64,000 nucleotides of DNA from Cristatella mucedo (GCA_009760855.2 WPIO01000142.1:271501-335500); one strand, 5' to 3'; counted from the first letter of the stretch, positions 44,151-52,896 are shown. Translations and numbers: made by a program. The notes: generated by a model from the letters alone, not told the origin.

Positions 44151-45326
44151 ATGTTTAATGGAAAAATTTATTCAAGTGGTAAAAAACCTTACAAAGGTAG
44201 CGTCCAAGAGGCATTAGATTACGAATCTAAACTGCAAAACCTGCAAGATCTGAGAGATGCAAATATTCTAGAAAACTCAAGTGAGATACAAAGAATAGAG
44301 TCAGAAATTGCTTTAAGAGATGCTGCTGAGCATAAACTAAACGAGCAAGCATTAGAGAGATCAACTGATAACTCAGGTAAACTTGTTGTTGAGAAACTTA
44401 AAAGAATTAGACCTAAACTTGCTTCACAGATAGAATTGCAGAAAGTTTTAGAATACAAACCAAAACCAGACATATCAAGTACTATTCAAAAAGCAAGAAC
44501 TGCTATTAGTGAAGGAAAGCATAAAAAAGCGATTACTATAGCAAATCAAGCAAAGACATATGCAGCAAATCCAGAAATACAAGAAGCTATTGATGTTGCT
44601 CAAAAAGGTTTAGCTGAAGAGTTAAATATATATCCTACTACTGGAACTCCAAAGAAAATACAAGATTTTGATAAAGCCGAACTAATTAAATTACTTAATG
44701 AAAAAAACGGTTATGTTCCAAATTATGTAACAAGAATAATAAAAGAGATAGATAGTACAAATAAAGATTTAAAGTTGTATGAGCTAGGAGTAAAACTTAA
44801 TAATGAAAAAATGTATACTACTGAAAAAGAACTAGAGCAAACTGCTAATGATATATTAGAATACACAACTGATTATTATACTAAATTTGATGGTAAACAA
44901 ATGGGTGAAATAGGTAGATTATATGAAGCAACAGTTGATATGAAGAAAGATTTACTCGATATTATTGGAGCAAAGAAAACTGGTGGAATATCTAAACATA
45001 TTAGAAATATTGTTGAAAACCTTAGTGAAAAAAATATTAATAATGTTATTTCTGAGTTAGATAAAAAGCAAAAAAGAAGTGTAAAGGAGCAAAGAGTTTT
45101 AGACTATTCAAGACCAAAAATTGGTAGTGGTATTGAAATAATTCCATTAGTTGTAAAGAACGATTCAGAAGTATTTGACAAGATTGAATTATGGATTCGT
45201 GAGCTAGCTGCTGGAAATACTGGTGTTGTAAATTCTATTAGTGCTGCTGTTGATTACCTTGCAAAATCTAGAAAAGCACCAAAATCATATGTTGCTAAAA
45301 TTAATAAACTTTTATATGATATATAG
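44151..45326 (+). CDS. Large helical protein, 391 aa
   Basis: Not recognised. The ATG at 44151 follows GATATAGTAAA. Mostly charged helix with coiled-coil-like stretches, including a TPR-like helical pair (GKHKKAITIANQAK, about 120-150). The C-terminal third has IGSGIEI and a shorter predicted globular part. The position between ATPase and minor capsid genes, and the length, suggest a structural or scaffolding virion protein. The last codons (TATATAG) also form the start motif of the next gene. Confidence 0.8.
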   Translation: MFNGKIYSSGKKPYKGSVQEALDYESKLQNLQDLRDANILENSSEIQRIESEIALRDAAEHKLNEQALERSTDNSGKLVVEKLKRIRPKLASQIELQKVLEYKPKPDISSTIQKARTAISEGKHKKAITIANQAKTYAANPEIQEAIDVAQKGLAEELNIYPTTGTPKKIQDFDKAELIKLLNEKNGYVPNYVTRIIKEIDSTNKDLKLYELGVKLNNEKMYTTEKELEQTANDILEYTTDYYTKFDGKQMGEIGRLYEATVDMKKDLLDIIGAKKTGGISKHIRNIVENLSEKNINNVISELDKKQKRSVKEQRVLDYSRPKIGSGIEIIPLVVKNDSEVFDKIELWIRELAAGNTGVVNSISAAVDYLAKSRKAPKSYVAKINKLLYDI

Positions 45327-45329
45327 AAG

Positions 45330-46234
45330 ATGTCTGATCTTTTGGGTGTAGCAAAGGAGATTCTAAAAAGTGTTGAGACAATCAAAAATAATACAATTGC
45401 AGGTAAAGAAGGATATATTTTTAATATAACTGGAACTAATAATCCTATTAGAGTGACTATAAATGAACCAATAAGACTTAAAAATAAAAAATTTAAGGTA
45501 TGCTTCAAAAAGTTTGTTGGTACAAATTCTATTAAGAATATTACAACTGCAAATAATACTTTTGTTTATAAATATAGTAGTGGTTCTGAGCAAACAGTAA
45601 CTATTCCTCCTGGAATATATGCAGCTTTATCTGATGATGTAAATACTGGAATTGTAGATACAATAAATAATTCTATTGTTTTATCAGGAAGTGATAAGTT
45701 TGTTTTAGGTATTGATACTGCTACTTCTAAATCTTGGTTTATTATGCCTAGGAGATTTATATTTTTTGCTTCTAAATCTACTATTGCTCCAATTCTCGGA
45801 TTTGATAAAATTAATTATACAGCTGATATAGATTATGCTGTACCACTTGTTGTGGATCCTGCTATGCCATTTATATCTATGAAGAAGAACATGAAGAGCA
45901 AAAAAAATTGTACAGACAAGTAGCAGCTGATAAAAAATATATTTCAGAGAAAGAAGTTTTTGTTTCTGACTTGAATTTAATTACTATAAATTGTAATTTG
46001 GTAGCTAGTGGAACTAGTTATTTAAATAACCTCAAAACACAAGCTCTTAGAAGTTTTGCTTATAATTTCTATCCTTGGGAGCAAATGGTATATGAACCTA
46101 ATACACTTGAATATCACAATATTTCTGGAGAATCTATTTCTGATATATCGATTACTGTTACAGATCAAAACACAAAAGTTTTAGATTTTGGTTCACAACA
46201 AATTACTGTTGTAATAGAAATTATTGAAATATAA
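45330..46234 (+). CDS. Penton-like minor capsid protein (single jelly roll), -1 frameshift
   Basis: Two frames, 45330-45923 and 45908-46234, together match the Polinton minor capsid protein layout. The first has strand-rich N-terminal segments (IRVTINEPIRL, VTIPPGIY) and the conserved ILGFD; the second has ITINCNLV, SYLNN, a proline turn and VYEPN, and the terminal DQNTKVLDF...ITVVIEI. The second frame has no ATG near its start. The shift is -1 and coincides with an A8 run (45900-45907; heptamer A AAA AAT at 45902-45908). Programmed slippage, a missing base in the assembly, or a genuine mutation would all fit. The protein would form pentameric capsid vertices. Confidence 0.85.
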
Positions 46235-46241
46235 TATAAGA

Positions 46242-47087
46242 ATGTCTATAAGAATTACTGGAACTACCAGTTCAGATTCGAAGACTCTTGTTCCACCATT
46301 GATGCTTGGAACAGATTCTGGATATAACAAAATAGGCTTACGTAGAGTTGAGTTTACTTATACAAACAGAGTAATATCAAATGTTATTACTAAAGTAAAC
46401 GATATGCTTTGGTATAAAGTAAATTTGATATCCCAAGCTCTCTCATTTGCTATACCAGAAGGATATTATGATACCCAAAAGATTGTCACTGCATTAAACC
46501 AAGGTCTAATAAAAAATAGTATCTTTTACAATTCTGCTAATAGAAATAGTACTGGAATAAAATTTAGTGTTGATGTAGATGATAAAATAATAATGCAAGT
46601 CGTTGGTGAATATGTTGTATTACTTGGAAAAAATTCTGGAGTGGAAAATTCTATTGGAGATACTCTTGGTTTTAACTCAAACCAGCAAGGTACATTCGAT
46701 CCTGCGCTTGTTGGTGGAACAGAATATGAGGCTGTAGAAAAAGCTATGTATTTCACTGGAACTTATAAGGCTTGGAATAAAATGAAGTTACCTGACAATT
46801 CTGGAGTAAAATGGGTAAGCATTGATTGTGATCTTGTAGATCCTAGTAAGAATTATGTTGAACATACAAAAGGATTTTTAGAGCAGTCATCATCTTTATA
46901 TTTAATTGATATTGATGATATTGATCCAGGAGAGAAAGTTGATGTACATATTCCAAACATTTTATTCTTGCCTACTCGTGGAGATATTGATGGTGTGAGT
47001 AGTATTAAAATTAGTTTAACAGATCAAAATAGAAATAAAATAAATACTATTACAGACGTTGTAGCTACAATAGAAATTTCTAAATAA
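46242..47087 (+). CDS. Second penton-like minor capsid protein, 281 aa
   Basis: Start at 46242 (MSIRITGT), after AATATAAGA; an upstream TTG in frame is rejected. The plan follows the neighbouring minor capsid protein: an N-terminal strand, FAIPEGYYD in place of the IPPGIY motif, DTLGFN in place of ILGFD, ISIDCDLV in place of ITINCNLV, and a terminal SLTDQNRNKI...VVATIEIS. It is therefore a diverged single-jelly-roll paralogue produced by tandem duplication, intact where the first copy is frameshifted. It might form a second kind of vertex or a decoration; that is inference. Confidence 0.8.
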   Translation: MSIRITGTTSSDSKTLVPPLMLGTDSGYNKIGLRRVEFTYTNRVISNVITKVNDMLWYKVNLISQALSFAIPEGYYDTQKIVTALNQGLIKNSIFYNSANRNSTGIKFSVDVDDKIIMQVVGEYVVLLGKNSGVENSIGDTLGFNSNQQGTFDPALVGGTEYEAVEKAMYFTGTYKAWNKMKLPDNSGVKWVSIDCDLVDPSKNYVEHTKGFLEQSSSLYLIDIDDIDPGEKVDVHIPNILFLPTRGDIDGVSSIKISLTDQNRNKINTITDVVATIEISK

Positions 47088-47093
47088 TATAGG

Positions 47094-47465
47094 ATGGGTA
47101 GCTATGCCAGAATTGGCCATGGTAGGATAACTGGAGGAAAATATCATGGATCTGGTATACTTGATAAGATTATTGATGGAGTTGGGAAAGCAGCTCCTGT
47201 ACTTACTGGGCTTACTGGACTTAGCATGAACATTGCAAATAAAGGTATTGAAATGCATCAAGCTAGAAAATTAATTGAGTTACAAACAAAGAAAGAAAAG
47301 ATTGACCAGGAGTATGCTAGTAAACGTAGAGATATTGATGATAAAGCTGAAGAGGAAAGAAGGAAGAAAGAACATGAGTATGAATTAGAGAAACGAAAGA
47401 AAGAAGAAGATTATGATAGAAAACTTAAAGAGATTGATTTTGAGATAAAAACGAGCGATGCTTGA
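47094..47465 (+). CDS. Coiled-coil protein, 123 aa
   Basis: Not recognised. The ATG at 47094 follows AATATAGG. A Gly-rich N terminus (GRITGGKYHGSGI) and a hydrophobic helix near 30-45 precede a long, highly charged E/K coiled coil (about 60-118). It overlaps the next ORF by 8 bp. The Gly-rich head could hold a maturation cleavage site. Likely a minor virion or scaffold protein, judged by its place between capsid genes. Confidence 0.75.
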   Translation: MGSYARIGHGRITGGKYHGSGILDKIIDGVGKAAPVLTGLTGLSMNIANKGIEMHQARKLIELQTKKEKIDQEYASKRRDIDDKAEEERRKKEHEYELEKRKKEEDYDRKLKEIDFEIKTSDA

Positions 47466-47697
47466 AAAACTTAAACCAAAGAACAAAAAGAAATACAAAG
47501 CAAAAATGGAAGATTCTGATACAGAGGATTATTCAGAAACGTTAAAAGAAAATGATCCTAGGGCATATAAAGAAATAGAAAAAGTTATAAAAGAAAAATC
47601 AGCTGTACCTGCTATAATGCCTGCACCAAGAGCTGATGGATATGGAGGATACATGAAAAAAATTGGTGCTGGGTTGTACATCCAGAATAAGAAATAA
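47458..47697 (+). CDS. Small protein, 79 aa
   Basis: Not recognised. The ATG at 47458 overlaps the coiled-coil gene by 8 bp and, unusually here, has no TATAG motif before it, suggesting translation coupled to the upstream ORF. A basic N terminus (KPKNKKKYKAK), an acidic middle, and a Pro/Gly/Tyr-rich tail (PAPRADGYGGYMKKIGAGLY). The tail recalls DNA-binding core peptides. Precedes the major capsid gene. Confidence 0.65.
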   Translation: MLEKLKPKNKKKYKAKMEDSDTEDYSETLKENDPRAYKEIEKVIKEKSAVPAIMPAPRADGYGGYMKKIGAGLYIQNKK

Positions 47698-47724
47698 ATT
47701 TTTACTTTTTTATATAGAGAAGAA

Positions 47725-49245
47725 ATGGCAAGTGCACCTATTGACACTATACTCGAATTGGGTGATCCTAGTTTTCCTAACTTTAAAATTAAAGATTATC
47801 AATACAGAGAGTTTTACCAAACCAATGGAAATGAGACTGATAGTATTGCAAACAAGTTAGTTACATTTACTGTTCCTGGTGAACAACAACTTTGCTATGT
47901 GTTATCTGATGCTTATCTTTTACTTGAAGGACAATTGCAAGTACAAACAGCTGCTGGTGGAGCCTTTGCAGCACCTGCTAGAACTCTTGCTGCTGGATTT
48001 GTTAACAATGCTGGAGCATGGATGTTTACTTCGATGAGAATTAGACTTGGCGCTGAAGAAATAGAAAGCTATTCATTGAAAGAAGGCCCTGGTAGCGTAT
48101 CAACTCTTATGGGCCACCTTACATATCCGAATGATTACAATCGAACAGAAGGACCTGCTACTGGATGGAAGAAAGATGAAGCAAGTTCATTTGATGACTT
48201 ATATACAGGCAGCAGTTCTTATGTCAGTCCAAGTGCTTCTGGAGCATCTTCTAGTAATATTGGTTTTGCTTGCAGAAGAGGTCTTTCGAGTGTTTTAGCA
48301 GATACTGCAGGAACTTTTAGTATCTCACTTCCACTTTCAAGATTGTCTGGGTTTTGTGCGGATATGAATAAGATTCTTTATAATATTCCATTTACACTTG
48401 AGATGACTCGAGTTGGTGGAAGTGACTTTGATGCTATTATGACTAGTGCATCAGGAGCTGGTGCTAATACTAACACAATTACATCTAGAAGTGCTGCTGG
48501 AGCTGCTAATGAAGGACTTTGGAATGCATTTAAGATTAATATGTCAAAAATGAGGCTAATGGTTCCTTGTGTTGTTCCTAAAGAAAGTATTCAAAGAGCA
48601 CTTGCTGATGTGTCAAGTGAAAGAGCAAAGAAAATTAGACTTAATTACAGAGTCAGACGTTATGAAAATATGACTCTAACAAACTTTAACCAAGGTCTAA
48701 AATATACTAGAACTCTATCTGTACAAAACACTATTGACAAAGTTAGGTGGTTGATTGTTGCTGCACAGAATACAAACAAATATAATGATTATACTGGAAA
48801 TCCTTGCACATACAATCATTGTGATATTAAAAATGTAACTGTGCTTGCTAACGGTTCAAAGCAATATCCTACTGTTGCTAGAAGTAGTTATCCTAAAGAC
48901 GGAAAATGTTCTACTGCATATCTAGATTTTACTCAATTCAGAAAGCAGTATCTTGGTTTAAATGAAGTTACAGAACCAGTTGGTGTAACTTTCCCTGAAT
49001 GGTTAATGCTATATCCAATTCATGTTGTTGATTTACAATACAACGATGAACCTTTAAGAATTACTTCAAAACTTGATGTGAGCATTGAATTCAACTCTAC
49101 TATACCAAATGCAAATCCTGCCACAAACATTGTGGTTCATTATTTAACTATCTGTGAGAACACTGCTGAGCTTACTTCTAATGGTAATGGTTCACCATTT
49201 ACCTGCCGTAAAGGAACATTTATTTATGATGGGACTGACATTTAA
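47725..49245 (+). CDS. Major capsid protein (double jelly roll)
   Basis: 506 aa, in the size range of Polinton hexon-like proteins. Recognisable features: the N-terminal PNFKIKDYQYREFYQTNG region, strand-rich segments, the SRLSGF...MNKILYNIPFTLEMTR block, YRVRRYENMTL and a C-terminal DLQYNDEPLRI...IPNANPATNIVVH. The family forms trimeric capsomers of an icosahedral shell. The ATG at 47725 follows TTTATATAGAGAAGAA. The frame is intact, and codon use shows the A/T-ending bias of the element. Confidence 0.93.
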   Translation: MASAPIDTILELGDPSFPNFKIKDYQYREFYQTNGNETDSIANKLVTFTVPGEQQLCYVLSDAYLLLEGQLQVQTAAGGAFAAPARTLAAGFVNNAGAWMFTSMRIRLGAEEIESYSLKEGPGSVSTLMGHLTYPNDYNRTEGPATGWKKDEASSFDDLYTGSSSYVSPSASGASSSNIGFACRRGLSSVLADTAGTFSISLPLSRLSGFCADMNKILYNIPFTLEMTRVGGSDFDAIMTSASGAGANTNTITSRSAAGAANEGLWNAFKINMSKMRLMVPCVVPKESIQRALADVSSERAKKIRLNYRVRRYENMTLTNFNQGLKYTRTLSVQNTIDKVRWLIVAAQNTNKYNDYTGNPCTYNHCDIKNVTVLANGSKQYPTVARSSYPKDGKCSTAYLDFTQFRKQYLGLNEVTEPVGVTFPEWLMLYPIHVVDLQYNDEPLRITSKLDVSIEFNSTIPNANPATNIVVHYLTICENTAELTSNGNGSPFTCRKGTFIYDGTDI

Positions 49246-49268
49246 AGAAATTTATTTTTAGAAATATA

Positions 49269-50099
49269 ATGAATAAATTTGATTTTATACAAGGTTCAGA
49301 TGAGTGGAAAAAATCAATGTCTTTGAATATTGGAGGCTCAGAGGTTTACTCTGTGCTTGGAAATGATCTTGTATTTGGTGATCAGAGTGAAACTGATATA
49401 GAATTAATTGCAAATAGAAAACTAAAAAAATATATTGCTAACAATTCTAGTATGAGATTTCCTCCAATGATATTCGGTAAAGTATTTGAACCTATTGCTG
49501 CTAAGTTTTTAGAAATGAAACTAAAAGTAAAACTTGATAATGCAAACGATTGTTTTAGTAGTGATGGTGTATATAGATATTCTCCTGATGGAATAATAGA
49601 TAGCAATACTTTAGTTGAAATAAAATTTTTATGGAGCAGAAATATCATTGATGATTTTATACCTAAACAATATCGTGCACAGTGTTTACTAGGTTTACAT
49701 GTTTTAAAACTTAGTGAATGTTTTTACTCTGAGTTTGAGATTTTTGTTCCTGGATTGAACTGTGAAGAACCTCCATTAGATTATGTAGCAGCTGGTAATG
49801 TTAGAATTCCTTGTGTAGATTTTGATATGCCGATTAGAGAACCAATTTTTATGCTTTTGCTTAAAGATGAAAAGTATTTCGATTTTGAGTTTGATATTAT
49901 AAGCAAATATGGTAGATTTAACAATAAGAAAGAAAACGGTTATGATATAAAGTATTATATAAAAAGATGTTTGATTCAAGTAGTAGAAGAAGATGATCCT
50001 TGTAGATTTTCAAGAATAGTTCCAATTGTTAAAAAAGTACTTGATAGATCAAAAATTTTAATTAGTAACTATATAGATGAGTCGTCGACATCATTGTGA
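49269..50099 (+). CDS. YqaJ-like viral recombinase/exonuclease
   Basis: 276 aa with the PD-(D/E)xK fold signature of lambda-exonuclease/YqaJ proteins: the N-terminal IGGSEVYSVLG, FGKVFEPIA (Glu of the first helix), YSPDGIID (catalytic Asp), LVEIKFLWSR (E-x-K) and KQYRAQCLLGLHVL (the Gln helix). The predicted activity is 5'-3' exonuclease in recombination or replication-end processing. It would pair naturally with a ssDNA-annealing protein. The fibre-like gene downstream starts 23 bp before this gene ends. Confidence 0.9.
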   Translation: MNKFDFIQGSDEWKKSMSLNIGGSEVYSVLGNDLVFGDQSETDIELIANRKLKKYIANNSSMRFPPMIFGKVFEPIAAKFLEMKLKVKLDNANDCFSSDGVYRYSPDGIIDSNTLVEIKFLWSRNIIDDFIPKQYRAQCLLGLHVLKLSECFYSEFEIFVPGLNCEEPPLDYVAAGNVRIPCVDFDMPIREPIFMLLLKDEKYFDFEFDIISKYGRFNNKKENGYDIKYYIKRCLIQVVEEDDPCRFSRIVPIVKKVLDRSKILISNYIDESSTSL

Positions 50100-50937
50100 T
50101 GAATGTGTTAGCAGAATAAACGGTTATATTCTATCAGATCTTGATGCAAATGGAAATAGAATTATTAATATGAGAGATCATGTGAATGATGGTGATGCTG
50201 TAACAAAAGCGTATGCAGATACAAACTTTATTGTAAATAGTGGTACTTCTTTAAATCTTCAGAATAGACCAATTACAAATCTTGCTCCAGGAGTTAATCC
50301 TACAGATGCTGCTAATTTAAGTCAAGTATCAAATTATGTTAAAAAATCTGGTGATACAATGTCTGGAGAATTAAATATGAATAGTTTTGCTATTACTTCT
50401 ACATACTGGAATTCTAGTGTTACTACTCCAACAGTTTTACCTGATGATTTTTGTGTTACTTATGGAGGATTGAAACGAGATGTGTTATTGAAGAATTCTC
50501 CTGTTACAACAAATTTAAATATGAATAATAATTCTATAATAAATGTTGCTGAACCTGTTAATCCAAGTGATGCTGCAACAAAATCTTATGTTGATAGAAC
50601 AGTTAAAAAAGTAACAGAAGTTGTTGAACTTACATTATCACTTAGAGCAATGAATTCTATTATTAATATTTCTACTGCATATTCTTGGCAAAATAAAAAT
50701 AGTCCGCCATTAATAATACTTAGCGCTATGGTAGTTGGGTCATCTAATTGCATTCAATTAAAGCAAAACAGCGATCCTTTAATAGTATCAGGTGATATAC
50801 GTGCTATAAATACTTCATCTAGTGGTACAGATTTTAAGTATTACGCTTATTTTAATAGATTGCCTGCTGGTTATTATTATACTGATAACATAGGAAATAT
50901 GAAAGTTAATCTCTTAGTTTCATATATAAGTACCTGA
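50077..50937 (+). CDS. Fibre-like protein 4, 286 aa
   Basis: The N terminus has a CDEC pair, then INGYILSDLDANGNRIIN and NDGDAVTKAYAD. Further repeats follow (NLQNRPITNLAPGVNPTDA, LNMNNNSIINVAEPVNPSDA) of the kind seen in phage tail fibres. The C-terminal 95 aa are a distinct strand-rich domain. It is a paralogue of the three minus-strand genes at 36969-39695 but stands 10 kb away on the other strand. The start ATG at 50077 follows CTATATAG. Probably a trimeric spike; not tested. Confidence 0.8.
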   Translation: MSRRHHCDECVSRINGYILSDLDANGNRIINMRDHVNDGDAVTKAYADTNFIVNSGTSLNLQNRPITNLAPGVNPTDAANLSQVSNYVKKSGDTMSGELNMNSFAITSTYWNSSVTTPTVLPDDFCVTYGGLKRDVLLKNSPVTTNLNMNNNSIINVAEPVNPSDAATKSYVDRTVKKVTEVVELTLSLRAMNSIINISTAYSWQNKNSPPLIILSAMVVGSSNCIQLKQNSDPLIVSGDIRAINTSSSGTDFKYYAYFNRLPAGYYYTDNIGNMKVNLLVSYIST

Positions 50938-51360
50938 AAAGTACAAATGGACAAGTAATACAATTAATTCTTTTAATTTAGTTGCTTTGCGTTTGCCTTT
51001 TATTAATGGAAACAATTTTGCAATATGCATTATTGATTCGTGTTCTAAACAATGGTGAATGCAGAATAGCTCGGAACACCTTTTTTTAAAGTGTTTCTTT
51101 GCTAAACAGTATATCTTAGTAGGTCTTTGTTTAGAATATTTATTTCTTGCATAATAACAATCGGCACAAATGATTATTTTATTGTTTCTTAAAATACCAC
51201 AATCGAATTCTGTTTCTGTACTATCTAAATCACAGATATCGCAACGCATTTCATACTTTAACTTTGTCCTTCGTTTAACCTTTTTACAAACTGGGTGACC
51301 TGACTCTAAGTATTCAATTTCGCTAAACGATGTCGAACAGCTTTCACAAAATATTTCCAT
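50920..51360 (-). CDS. Cysteine-rich protein, 146 aa
   Basis: Not recognised. It opens EIFCESC, the same style as the zinc-ribbon protein at 43431 (EIYCLKC), then CDICD, CADCYYAR, YCLAKKHFKKRC and FCIHHCLEH: about a dozen Cys/His pairs able to bind two or three zinc ions. The C terminus is hydrophobic. Likely a nucleic-acid-binding or regulatory protein. The 3' end overlaps the fibre-like gene by 18 bp, and its start is 10 bp from the integrase start. Confidence 0.75.
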   Translation of the reverse strand: MEIFCESCSTSFSEIEYLESGHPVCKKVKRRTKLKYEMRCDICDLDSTETEFDCGILRNNKIIICADCYYARNKYSKQRPTKIYCLAKKHFKKRCSELFCIHHCLEHESIMHIAKLFPLIKGKRKATKLKELIVLLVHLYFSGTYI

Positions 51361-51369
51361 TTCTATAGA
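51361..51369. promoter_or_regulatory. 9-bp palindromic bidirectional start spacer (Cys-rich gene / integrase)
   Basis: TTCTATAGA lies between the start codons at 51360 (minus) and 51370 (plus). With the first A of the plus-strand ATG it forms the perfect palindrome TTCTATAGAA, placing CTATAGAA directly before both starts. Confidence 0.65.
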
Positions 51370-52247
51370 ATGTCATTTTTAACTCTAAATGAAAGAAAAA
51401 AGGAAGGGAAATTTAACCCAGACTCTGATATAAGCCAGATATTCAAACCAAGACCGAAAGTAATTCCAAAAGGTTTCTTTGATGAGGTTAAACCTAATGA
51501 GAGCCATCAAGCAGACATTCTGTATATGCCAAATGATTCTGGATACAAATATGCTTTGAGTGTTATTGACGTTGCTAGCAGATATAAAGATTCGAGACCA
51601 CTTAAAACAAAGTCTTCTAAAGAAGTAACCCAAGCTATAATAGATATTTATACAAAAAGTTTATTGAATTGGCCAAAGAAGATAACAGTAGATCCTGGTA
51701 GTGAGTTTAAAGGAGAATTCGCTAAAGAAATGAAAAGACATGAAACACAAGTTATAGAAGCTAGAAGTAAAAAGAATGTTGCACTTGTTGAAAGAATGAA
51801 TAGAACTGTGGCGGAGAGAGCATTTATGGCACAATATGAAAAAGAATTAGAAAACATTAATAATGGAGATTTCACTAGAAATAAAGAATGGATTTATAAT
51901 TTACCAAAGATTATTGATTATCTAAATAATAGTGTTACAAGATCAATTGGTAAAGAACCTGTAAAGGCGATAAAAAAGAATCAGTAAAATTAAATATACC
52001 AAAATATCATAGAAAAGTTGGAGAACAAGAAAAATTGTTAGAACTTGGAACAACTGTTAGATATTTACTAGAACCAGGTGAAGGAGAAGATGAAAAAAGA
52101 AGAAGAGCTACGGATCCAATATGGAGCTTGACTAAACATACTATTGTTAGAATAATGGTATTGAAAAAACAACCAGTTAGATTTTTCGTAAATGATGTTA
52201 AAAAAAGTTTTGTAAGAGAGGAATTGCAAGTTATTAAACAGGACTAA
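51370..52247 (+). CDS. int: RVE-type (retroviral-like) integrase with -1 frameshift
   Basis: The frame 51370-51987 holds the catalytic core: Asp49 (HQADIL), Asp108 (VDPGSEF) and Glu141 (LVERMNRT), with about 32 residues between the last two. The -1 frame from 51978 to 52247 continues without a stop into a C-terminal SH3/chromo-like part (GTTVRYLL, IWSLTKHTIVRI) typical of Polinton integrases. The junction is at heptamer A AAA AAG (51972-51978), in the correct phase for -1 slippage. No N-terminal HHCC finger is seen. The family inserts the element into host DNA with short target duplications. Strong downstream RNA structure is not evident by eye, so programmed shifting is unproven. Confidence 0.9.
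51972..51978 (+). other. Slippery heptamer A AAA AAG at integrase frame junction
   Basis: In zero-frame phase (ATA AAA AAG). Stepping back one base after AAG continues the integrase C-terminal frame at 51978 without a stop up to 52247. Confidence 0.6.
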
Positions 52248-52632
52248 TTTCTGTTTGTGAACGTCTTTCTATAAGATCGTCAAACTCTTCTTTTGTAACT
52301 ACTTCATCAGATAAAGCATCTGTTATTTTTGAAATAAACTGTGTGTTAGAATCAAGAGTAAATCTTTTTCTTATATCTATTTCAACTAAAACACCATCAA
52401 CTGCCATTAGCATTGCTGTTAGTGCTGAGAAAGCTGAGACTGCATTAGTTATTTCAGGATGTGCATGAACATGTGTTGTAGAAACTGTAACTCCTAAAGC
52501 TACTAATATATTTACTATTTTAATTATATATCTTACTCTTGTTAAATTTGTTAGACATGATCTAACTTTAATGCTATATGCAACTGTTTCATCATATCTT
52601 TGAAGAGCAAATTTTTTTCTTAAATCTGCCAT
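52234..52632 (-). CDS. Small membrane protein, 132 aa
   Basis: Not recognised. The ATG at 52632 follows AATTATAGGAAA. Two hydrophobic segments (about 38-58 and 67-84) are joined by a short His-containing loop, with basic residues before the first and charged residues after the second. The layout resembles small holin- or viroporin-like proteins, but no family motif is seen. The 3' end overlaps the integrase by 14 bp. Confidence 0.7.
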   Translation of the reverse strand: MADLRKKFALQRYDETVAYSIKVRSCLTNLTRVRYIIKIVNILVALGVTVSTTHVHAHPEITNAVSAFSALTAMLMAVDGVLVEIDIRKRFTLDSNTQFISKITDALSDEVVTKEEFDDLIERRSQTEISPV

Positions 52633-52656
52633 TTTCCTATAATTATTTAAATTTTT

Positions 52657-52896
52657 TCAAACCCACCCCGTATATGAATCTTCTTCATAATCTGGAGAAT
52701 CCATATAATTAATGAAAACAGAAGTAGCATCATAGCTACGATCATTAAGATAAGAAATGAATTCTTCAATATCTTCACACGTCTTTGGGTGTCTAGGTTT
52801 TAATCCGTCAGATTTTTCAGCTGCTGCAGTTTTTAATCTTCTGATATAATCTTGATGTTTTTCTCCAACTTGTTTGCTAAATTTTTCATTACTCAT
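52657..52896 (-). CDS. Small protein similar to the polymerase N terminus, 79 aa
   Basis: The ATG at 52896 follows CATATAGAA. The first 50 residues follow the same pattern as residues 1-50 of the polymerase: MSN, GE, a helix of the form Y/A-x-R-R-L/V-K/R, a proline-containing loop, then an acidic helix with IS-x-L. This suggests a free-standing copy of that module. The C-terminal tail is acidic and Tyr-rich. Confidence 0.65.
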   Translation of the reverse strand: MSNEKFSKQVGEKHQDYIRRLKTAAAEKSDGLKPRHPKTCEDIEEFISYLNDRSYDATSVFINYMDSPDYEEDSYTGWV

